A stretch of 64,000 nucleotides of DNA from Methylobacter tundripaludum. GTDB taxonomy: Bacteria; Pseudomonadota; Gammaproteobacteria; Methylococcales; Methylomonadaceae. The notes under the pieces were generated by a model. The model had not been told where the DNA came from. It did not search any database and saw only the letters and a program-made list of their open reading frames with translations. Every line of letters begins with the position of its first letter. The stretch's first letter is position 1. Location of the stretch: contig NZ_PTIY01000012.1 in assembly GCF_002934365.1 (NCBI RefSeq), forward strand, positions 1 to 64,000. The letters run 5' to 3'. Both the position numbers and the translations under genes were made by a program. Below, in pieces: positions 58,203 through 64,000 of this stretch.

Positions 58203-58478
58203 TTACCGGTACACCTCGTCATGGCTGCCTACATCTAGCAGGATGATTTCTTTATCCGAAAACAGTAGGGTTAGGGTAAGACGATAGCTTGAAGTGATAC
58301 TGACTGCTTGTACGCCCTTTAGCTTGCCGCCAAGCGAGTGATACCTGAGGTACGGTTGAAAGGGATCGCGCTCCAGATCGCCGAGAATCGCAGCAAACTT
58401 TTCCTTCAATTCCGGGTGCTGCTTTAGAAATTTACCGGCCGTGCGGGTAAAGCCTGCCGTCCAAACGAGGGTGTACAT
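58203..58478 (-). CDS. RelE/ParE-superfamily toxin
   Basis: This 91-residue protein has the RelE/ParE fold pattern: W-T-A-G-F-T-R-T-A-G-K-F-L-K-Q-H, then an L-K-G-V-Q-A-V-S-I-T-S-S-Y-R-L strand and terminal D-V-G-S-H-D-E-V-Y-R. The closing S-H-D-x-V-Y resembles RelE-type mRNA interferases of the YafQ/StbE branch. It starts 3 bp after the antitoxin stop, antitoxin first, in standard order. Exact target specificity is unknown. Confidence 0.85.
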   Translation of the reverse strand: MYTLVWTAGFTRTAGKFLKQHPELKEKFAAILGDLERDPFQPYLRYHSLGGKLKGVQAVSITSSYRLTLTLLFSDKEIILLDVGSHDEVYR

Positions 58479-58481
58479 AGC

Positions 58482-58745
58482 TCAGCTTTCCATGTCCAGT
58501 TCCTTGAGCAACTCCTCCGCCGTGCCGCGTTGCACCCGCCCGGCGCGCAAATCTTCCAGCGAGGCCATTACCCGCGCCGTGTGCGCTTCGTCTTCCGCCT
58601 CCAGCAACGCCTGATAGCGAGCCTCGGAAAGCACCACATATTGCGGCTGATTGTTTCGTATGACATGGACATCACCTTTGGTAATGAGCTCATCTACGGC
58701 GGCAATCCCGCGCCGCTTGATCTCCTGTGCAGGGATGGTATTCAT
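58482..58745 (-). CDS. Phd/YefM-family antitoxin
   Basis: The 87-residue protein starts MNTIPAQEIKRRGIAAVDEL, followed by V-H-V-I-R-N-N-Q-P-Q-Y-V-V-L-S, the Phd/YefM DNA-binding fold, then a toxin-binding helical tail. The open frame begins at 58793, but AAAGGAG upstream of the ATG at 58745 decides the start. A palindrome overlaps the presumed promoter upstream. Confidence 0.87.
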   Translation of the reverse strand: MNTIPAQEIKRRGIAAVDELITKGDVHVIRNNQPQYVVLSEARYQALLEAEDEAHTARVMASLEDLRAGRVQRGTAEELLKELDMES

Positions 58746-58760
58746 ATTTATACTCCTTTT

Positions 58761-58786
58761 GGTACTTAATAAGATATTAAAATACC
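58761..58786 (-). promoter_or_regulatory. Operator-like palindrome of the Phd/RelE operon
   Basis: GGTAcTTAATA, three bases, then TATTAA with TACC form an interrupted inverted repeat, 15 to 40 bp before the antitoxin start. Phd/YefM antitoxins bind such sites for autorepression, so this is the likely operator. Confidence 0.65.
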
Positions 58787-58992
58787 ACGCCAAGTGCTAT
58801 AGAACAACAGACCCAGTCAACATTTAAAAATACGCGGTACTCGACGAAATACTCAGGCTATAGGATGTGCCGACGATAGGAGGCGCATCATTCGCGAGAT
58901 GATGCGCTTCACTTTTCAGCCAAGCTTTTTACTACTGCGTTATAATCAAATCCAGCCAATAAAACCTGTAGGGAAGCGTTGAGCAAATCATT

Positions 58993-59090
58993 TCCGTTGA
59001 TGGTTCGACAGGCTCACCATGAACGGAATCAGTATGTTACCGTTTTCTTGAGCCCTTCGGCTACGCTCAGGAGAGCCCTGTCGAAGGATT
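58993..59090. repeat. Dispersed repeat (TTCGACAGGCTC family) upstream of nnr
   Basis: TGGTTCGACAGGCTCACCATGA and GAGCCCTTCGGCTACGCTCAGGAGAGCCC... lie in the gap 58794-59168. They belong to the family at 890-934 and 7163-7262 by the shared TTCGACA-GCTC core. No gene is seen in this gap. Confidence 0.7.
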
Positions 59091-59168
59091 AAATCGGCGT
59101 TTCCTTTAGGTTTCTCGGTGCTACCCAGAGGACCTGCCGGTTGCCGCTACGAAACAACATCACAAGAC

Positions 59169-60635
59169 ATGCAAAATTTACCAATAAAACTCTATCGCGC
59201 CGCGCAGGTCAGGGAAATGGATCGAATCGCGATACAAGAACGCGGCATTCCCGGTTTTGAATTAATGAGCCGGGCAGGGCATGAAGCGTTCCAGCGCATT
59301 AAAAAACAATGGCCGGACGCCCGGTCGGTGGCCGTTTTTTGCGGTTCCGGCAATAATGCGGGCGACGGTTATATTATTGCCGCGCTGGCAGTGGAAGCGG
59401 GGTTGAACGTTTGCGTATATGCGGTTTCGGAGCCTGATAAACTGACCGGCGATGCATTATCCGCCTACCGGAAATACAGTGCAGCCGGTGGCGCGGTTAT
59501 GCCGTTTCAGGCCGGGCAAGCCATCAACACCGATGTGCTGGTTGACGCGCTGCTGGGTACCGGATTGGACAGGCCGGTTACCGGGCTTTACGCCGAAGCG
59601 ATACAGACCATCAATGCCCATCCGTCCCCTGTGATCGCCGTGGATATTCCGTCCGGTTTAAATGCCGACACCGGCAACGTGATGGGTTGTGCGGTAAAAG
59701 CCGCTTGCACGGTTACTTTTATCGGTTTGAAACAGGGACTGTTTACCGGACAGGCAGCCGAGTATTGCGGCGAGATATGCTATGCGCAACTGGGCGTGCC
59801 CGAAGATGTGTTTATGGGGCTTAAAGCCTCGGCGACGCGTGTAGTCAAAACCTCATTGCCGCGCCGCGACCGTTGCGCGCATAAAGGCAGTTGCGGGCAT
59901 GTGCTGATAATAGGCGGCGAACTGGGGTATTCCGGTGCGGCCCGGATGGCCGGCGAGGCGGCGTTGCGGGTCGGCGCAGGCTTGGTCAGCATAGCGACCA
60001 GGGTCGGGCATGCCGGGTTGATGAACCTGAACAGGCCGGAATTAATGTGTCATGGCGTGGAAACAGCCGGGCAGTTGGCGGCGTTGCTGGCAAAAGCCGA
60101 TGTTGTCGTGGTCGGGCCGGGATTAGGGCAAAGCGATTGGGCGAAAGCGCTGTTTAATGCCGTGATAAGTTCAGCAAAACTGATGATAGTCGATGCAGAC
60201 GGCTTGAATCTCTTGGCCGCTTCGCCAACCGCAAAGCCGGACTGGATTTTAACGCCGCATCCGGGTGAAGCCGGTCGACTGTTAAACTGCACGACTGCGG
60301 GCATACAGCAAGACCGGTTTGCGGCGGCCTTGTCCATTCAGGTTCGCTACGGCGGCGTTGCGATTGTTAAAGGCGCAGGCACATTGATTGCGTCCGAACA
60401 CGAACTTGCCGTTTCCAACACCGGTAATCCGGGTATGGCATCCGGCGGCATGGGCGATGTGCTGTCTGGTGTGATTGCCGCATTGCTGGCTCAGGGCTTG
60501 TCTTTAAAGGATGCGGCGCAGCAAGGGGTTTATAATCACGGTCTGGCGGCGGATTTGGCCGTAGAAAAAGACGGGGAAAGAGGCTTGCTGGCCGGTGATT
60601 TAATGCCTTATCTCAGACAATTGGTAAATGAATGA
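59169..60635 (+). CDS. nnr: Bifunctional NAD(P)H-hydrate epimerase / ADP-dependent dehydratase
   Basis: Nnr repairs damaged NAD(P)H hydrate: the YjeF_N epimerase domain (about 1-215) interconverts the R and S forms, and the C-terminal dehydratase (about 225-489) removes water with ADP. The epimerase shows G-S-G-N-N-A-G-D-G. The dehydratase shows L-T-P-H-P-G-E-A-G-R and N-P-G-M-A-S-G-G-M-G-D. The start is the ATG at 59169 (489 residues); the frame is open to 59118 but that part is repeat-derived. It overlaps tsaE by 4 bp. Confidence 0.94.
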   Translation: MQNLPIKLYRAAQVREMDRIAIQERGIPGFELMSRAGHEAFQRIKKQWPDARSVAVFCGSGNNAGDGYIIAALAVEAGLNVCVYAVSEPDKLTGDALSAYRKYSAAGGAVMPFQAGQAINTDVLVDALLGTGLDRPVTGLYAEAIQTINAHPSPVIAVDIPSGLNADTGNVMGCAVKAACTVTFIGLKQGLFTGQAAEYCGEICYAQLGVPEDVFMGLKASATRVVKTSLPRRDRCAHKGSCGHVLIIGGELGYSGAARMAGEAALRVGAGLVSIATRVGHAGLMNLNRPELMCHGVETAGQLAALLAKADVVVVGPGLGQSDWAKALFNAVISSAKLMIVDADGLNLLAASPTAKPDWILTPHPGEAGRLLNCTTAGIQQDRFAAALSIQVRYGGVAIVKGAGTLIASEHELAVSNTGNPGMASGGMGDVLSGVIAALLAQGLSLKDAAQQGVYNHGLAADLAVEKDGERGLLAGDLMPYLRQLVNE

Positions 60636-61054
60636 AGACATATTTAAAGGATACCGAAGCGACAGAACAGTTTGGCGCGAAGCTTTGGGCGGAGTTGCCG
60701 ACAAAATGCGTGATATTTTTGCAGGGCGATCTTGGCGCAGGAAAAACAACGCTGGTCAGGGGCTTTCTCAGGGCGGCAGGTTACACCGGCGCGGTTAAAA
60801 GCCCGACCTATACGCTGGTCGAAGAATATACGATAGCGGGGCGCAAGATATTTCATTTTGATTTGTACCGGGTCGCCGATCCCGAAGAGCTGGAATGGAT
60901 AGGCATAAGAGACTATTTTGATCAGGATTGCGTGTGTTTTATTGAGTGGCCGGATATGGGCAAAGGCTTTTTACCCGAGCCGGATAGGGTCATCAGTTTG
61001 GCTACGGACGGGAACGGGCGCTCACTGGAATTACACGGCAACTCACAAAGTTAA
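60632..61054 (+). CDS. tsaE: tRNA threonylcarbamoyladenosine biosynthesis protein TsaE
   Basis: TsaE is the ATPase that works with TsaB and TsaD to make t6A on tRNAs. The 140 residues have the Walker A motif G-D-L-G-A-G-K-T-T (32-40). The family motif S-P-T-Y-T-L-V-E-E-Y and H-F-D-L-Y-R follow. It is translationally coupled to nnr through overlapping ATGA. Confidence 0.95.
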   Translation: MKTYLKDTEATEQFGAKLWAELPTKCVIFLQGDLGAGKTTLVRGFLRAAGYTGAVKSPTYTLVEEYTIAGRKIFHFDLYRVADPEELEWIGIRDYFDQDCVCFIEWPDMGKGFLPEPDRVISLATDGNGRSLELHGNSQS

Positions 61055-61131
61055 AAAAATAGTTATATAACCGGCCTAGAAAAACAATTACATACTGCTA
61101 TAATCTAATCCAGATTATTACTTTATGAGTT

Positions 61132-62496
61132 ATGCCGATGGGAAGTTACTGGAAGCTCTTGTTTGTTATTGGATTACAGGTATTGGCGGTGGTACCCGGT
61201 TACGCGCAACAAATCGATGTGAGTTCATTGCGTTATTGGAATACGCCTGACCAGACTCAAATGCTGTTCGATGTGACTGCTTCGCCGGAACATCGTATTT
61301 TCCTGATGAAGAATCCGGCGCGTCTGGTGATTGATATGCGCAATGTTAATTTAAAGCAGGCGTTAAGCCAGCCGCCCGCATCCCATCCGCTGTTTTCTCA
61401 AGTACGCGTTGCAGCAAAAAATAAGACCGATATAAGAATTGTAGTCGATTTAAAAAGAGAAATTAGCGCACAAAGCACGTCACTAAGAACCAATAGCCTG
61501 AATGGCAAGCGTTTGGTTATTGAATTGCTGGATAAGAATCCGAATAGCTACGCGAAGCTTGAGCAGAAAGCAGATATTAAGCCTATTGCCTCTAAACCGG
61601 CGGCCCTCAAAGCGGCGGACAGCCAGCAACAAATAGAAAAACCGGTTAAGGAATTGCAAAAGAAAGCAGCTGAAAAGTCTGAAGCGATAGCTGTTAAATC
61701 AACAAAAGAAGCTGAAAAGGCAGAGGTCGTGCCGGTTAAATCAACAAAAACGGCCAAACGAAACAAAGACATCATTATTGCGGTTGATGCGGGACACGGC
61801 GGAAACGATCCCGGCGCACATGGAGCCAACGGTACCGAAGAGAAAAAGATCACACTCGAAATTGCCAGAAAACTTGCGCATTTAATTAATAAACAGCCGG
61901 GCATGAAGGCCGTCATGGTTCGCAAAGGCGACTATTTCGTCGATCTTAGGAAAAGAATGCAGATTGCCAGGGCGGCCAAGGCCGATTTATTCATCTCAAT
62001 TCATGCCGACGCCTTCCAGAATACGACAGTCAAAGGCGCTTCGGTATTCACCTTGTCTAACAAAGGAGCAACCAGCGAAGCCGCGCGTTGGCTGGCAGAC
62101 AGCGAAAATGCATCGGACTTGGTCGGCGGCGTCAGCCTGAACGATAAAGAGGATGTGCTGGCTTCGGTATTGTTGGATTTGTCGCAGACCGCTACTCAAG
62201 ACGCCAGCGTGAATGTTGCGGGCAAGGTGTTGAAAAATTTCGAACGCATCGGCGAACTGCATTACGCTTCGGTGCAAAAGGCCGGATTTTTGGTGCTGAA
62301 ATCGCCCGATGTGCCGTCTATTTTGGTTGAAACAGCGTTTATCTCCAATCCGTCGGAAGAGCTTAGGTTAGTCAATGCCGCGCATCAAGCGAAAATAGCC
62401 GGCGCTATTTTTGATGGCGTGCGCAATTATTTCGATACGACGTCTCCTTACAAACCCTCCCCAGAGGGAAGCAGCGTAGCGGCTTTAGAGATGTGA
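61132..62496 (+). CDS. N-acetylmuramoyl-L-alanine amidase with AMIN domain (AmiB/AmiC-like)
   Basis: This 454-residue periplasmic amidase cleaves peptide stems from septal murein for daughter-cell separation. The order is signal peptide (to about residue 25), AMIN domain (about 28-125), an Ala/Lys-rich linker (about 140-210), then the Amidase_3 catalytic domain. D-A-G-H-G-G near 219 holds the first zinc ligand, and the S-I-H-A-D-A motif lies downstream. The block nnr-tsaE-ami-mutL is the E. coli order with amiB, so AmiB is likely. It has no C-terminal LysM. Confidence 0.9.
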   Translation: MPMGSYWKLLFVIGLQVLAVVPGYAQQIDVSSLRYWNTPDQTQMLFDVTASPEHRIFLMKNPARLVIDMRNVNLKQALSQPPASHPLFSQVRVAAKNKTDIRIVVDLKREISAQSTSLRTNSLNGKRLVIELLDKNPNSYAKLEQKADIKPIASKPAALKAADSQQQIEKPVKELQKKAAEKSEAIAVKSTKEAEKAEVVPVKSTKTAKRNKDIIIAVDAGHGGNDPGAHGANGTEEKKITLEIARKLAHLINKQPGMKAVMVRKGDYFVDLRKRMQIARAAKADLFISIHADAFQNTTVKGASVFTLSNKGATSEAARWLADSENASDLVGGVSLNDKEDVLASVLLDLSQTATQDASVNVAGKVLKNFERIGELHYASVQKAGFLVLKSPDVPSILVETAFISNPSEELRLVNAAHQAKIAGAIFDGVRNYFDTTSPYKPSPEGSSVAALEM

Positions 62497-62595
62497 AAAA
62501 GCTTTAACCTTGCAGGATGCCGGTCGGCTTCTTACAAGGCAGTGTGAATAATTACCCCCATCATATAAAATACGCTTTTTGCTTTAGGCTGGCTG

Positions 62596-64000
62596 ATGCG
62601 TATCCGTTCCCTCCCCACTCAACTTGTTAACCAGATTGCCGCCGGCGAAGTGGTCGAAAGACCCTCGTCCGTGGTTAAAGAACTGGTTGAAAACTGTTTT
62701 GATGCGGGGGCCAGTCAAATCTCCATTGAAATCGAGCAGGGCGGCGCAAGGCTGATAAAAATCAGGGATAACGGTTGCGGCATCATCAAAGACGACTTGC
62801 CGTTGGCCTTGTCCCGGCATGCGACCAGCAAGATCGCCAGCTTAAAGGATCTGGAGCAGGTGGTCAGCATGGGCTTTCGCGGCGAGGCCTTGCCCAGCAT
62901 CAGTTCGGTTTCAAGGCTTACGCTGATTTCACGCATCAGCGACGCCGATTGCGCCTGGAAGGTTGTTGCCGACGGCTCGGAGCAGGATTTCGATCCCCAA
63001 CCCGACCCGCATCCTCCCGGCACCACGATCGATGTGCGCGACCTGTTTTACAACACCCCGGCCCGCCGCAAGTTTTTAAAAACCGAAAAAACCGAATATG
63101 TCCACATAGAAACATTGATCAAACGCATGGCGCTGAGCCGTTTCGATATTGGCTTTACGCTGTCGCACAACCAAAAGGAAATGCTCAACCTGAAGCCGGC
63201 GGCAACGGAAACCGAGCGGGAACAGCGGATTGCCGGTATCTGCGGCACGGCCTTTATCGAAAATTCAATAAAAATCGACTTTGCGGCATCGGGCCTGCAA
63301 CTGACCGGGTGGGTCGGCTTGCCGACTTTTTCCCGCAGCCAGCAGGACATGCAGTTTTTCTACGTCAACGGCAGGCTGGTCAGGGATAAGCTGGTTTCTC
63401 ATGCGGTCAAGCAGGCTTATCAGGATGTGTTGTTTCATGGACGGCACCCGGTTTTTGTCTTGTACCTGACGCTCGATCCTGCGCTGGTCGATGTCAATGC
63501 ACATCCGGCAAAGCTTGAAGTCAGATTCAGGGAAGGCCGTCTGGTGCATGATTTTCTGTTTTCTGCGCTGCACCGGTCGCTTGCCGATTTAAGGCCGGGG
63601 CATGGCATAATCCAACAGTCGGCCACCGAATCGCCGCCGCAAACACAAGTTGTCCAGAATGTAGGTTGGCAAAACGATAGCGCAACCCAACAGTCAACGC
63701 CCGGTTTTGATAATAAACCGGTCTACAGCCTCAGACCGCCGCTACCCTTGCATGTGGAAGAAACCGTACAAGCCTATGCGTCGCTGTATCCAAAACCCGA
63801 GCCGGTAGCGCAGGTTCAACCGGAAGCGAAGCCGCTGGGCCACGCGATCGCGCATTTGCACAACATCTACATCTTGTCCGAAACCGCGGCCGGCATCATC
63901 CTGGTCGACGCCCATGCCGCTCATGAACGGGTTACCTATGAGCGTTTGAAACAGCAATACCAAAACGGCGCGGTGCCCAGTCAGCCTTTATTGCTGCCGA
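62596..64000 (+). CDS. mutL: DNA mismatch repair protein MutL, 5' part (partial)
   Basis: MutL couples mismatch recognition by MutS to downstream repair. The window holds its first 468 codons. The N-terminal GHKL ATPase is intact: E-L-V-E-N-C-F-D-A-G-A, D-N-G-C-G-I and G-F-R-G-E-A-L (F replaces the usual L of S-L-D-A-G). The transducer domain ends near residue 330. A flexible linker follows and includes an in-frame repeat-like segment near residues 356-366. The C-terminal dimerisation domain begins about residue 415 (L-G-H-A-I-A-H-L-H-N-I-Y-I) and runs off the window. It begins 99 bp after the amidase gene. Confidence 0.95.
   Translation, partial: MRIRSLPTQLVNQIAAGEVVERPSSVVKELVENCFDAGASQISIEIEQGGARLIKIRDNGCGIIKDDLPLALSRHATSKIASLKDLEQVVSMGFRGEALPSISSVSRLTLISRISDADCAWKVVADGSEQDFDPQPDPHPPGTTIDVRDLFYNTPARRKFLKTEKTEYVHIETLIKRMALSRFDIGFTLSHNQKEMLNLKPAATETEREQRIAGICGTAFIENSIKIDFAASGLQLTGWVGLPTFSRSQQDMQFFYVNGRLVRDKLVSHAVKQAYQDVLFHGRHPVFVLYLTLDPALVDVNAHPAKLEVRFREGRLVHDFLFSALHRSLADLRPGHGIIQQSATESPPQTQVVQNVGWQNDSATQQSTPGFDNKPVYSLRPPLPLHVEETVQAYASLYPKPEPVAQVQPEAKPLGHAIAHLHNIYILSETAAGIILVDAHAAHERVTYERLKQQYQNGAVPSQPLLLP
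63661..63692. repeat. Repeat-like segment in the mutL linker
   Basis: GTAGGTTGGCAAAACGATAGC followed by GCAACCCAAC matches the form of the GTAGGTTGGG/CCCAAC palindromic repeats seen between genes here (compare 1003-1034). It lies in frame in the Gln/Pro-rich linker, the part of MutL that tolerates insertions. Confidence 0.45.

Overview
The window comes from a gammaproteobacterial chromosome. The evidence is the metY-rimP-nusA-infB-rbfA-truB-rpsO-pnp order, a full nqrABCDEF-nqrM locus, the uvrA/yajR/ssb block, the nnr-tsaE-ami-mutL block and an MSHA-type pilus locus. Moderate GC, abundant short palindromic repeats and the gene mix would fit a Methylococcales-like bacterium, but no methane-oxidation gene is present, so that assignment is only an inference.

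Layout. 1-1.8 kb: a zinc-ribbon/HEPN-like gene with an apparently decayed 3' end, then a hicBA toxin-antitoxin pair flanked by two copies of a palindromic repeat. 1.8-7.1 kb: uvrA (minus), a small membrane protein, a YajR-like MFS exporter and ssb. 7.4-15.2 kb: a type I restriction-modification operon, hsdM-hsdS-(DUF1016 PD-(D/E)XK nuclease)-hsdR, placed as an island between ssb and a PAS-GGDEF-EAL gene (15.3-17.5 kb, minus). 17.9-24.3 kb: Na+-translocating NADH:quinone reductase with its maturation factor NqrM. 24.4-26.4 kb: a CBS protein and exonuclease I. 26.4-35.3 kb: initiator tRNA and the translation/RNA-metabolism operon through pnp. 35.9-48.6 kb: the distal half of an MSHA type IV pilus locus (mshG, F-like, B, a duplicated membrane protein, A, an O-oligosaccharyltransferase-like gene, C, D, O, P, Q). 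49.0-52.8 kb: a GH3 beta-glucosidase and a sugar MFS permease. 52.9-56.1 kb: pyruvate kinase, a thioredoxin-fold protein and 6-phosphofructokinase (minus). 56.2-58.7 kb: a DUF4124 protein, queG and a Phd/RelE-type toxin-antitoxin pair (minus). 59.2-64.0 kb: nnr, tsaE, an AMIN-domain amidase and the 5' part of mutL, which runs off the window.

How the parts relate. The NQR genes are translationally coupled by overlapping start and stop codons, and NqrM supplies the maturation step for the iron site. The pilus genes are coupled in the same way from mshC to mshP. A strong terminator follows the major pilin, so pilin should be made in excess over the minor pilins. The embedded ligase-like gene suggests that the pilin is glycosylated. 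The glucosidase, permease, phosphofructokinase and pyruvate kinase together would allow uptake and glycolytic use of glucosides.

The most unusual layer is the repeats. At least four families of short palindromes lie between genes, two copies appear to have entered coding sequence in frame (hsdM and mutL), and one inverted pair brackets the glucosidase gene. A candidate small RNA lies on the minus strand after pnp. No CRISPR array, transposase, prophage or rRNA was seen.
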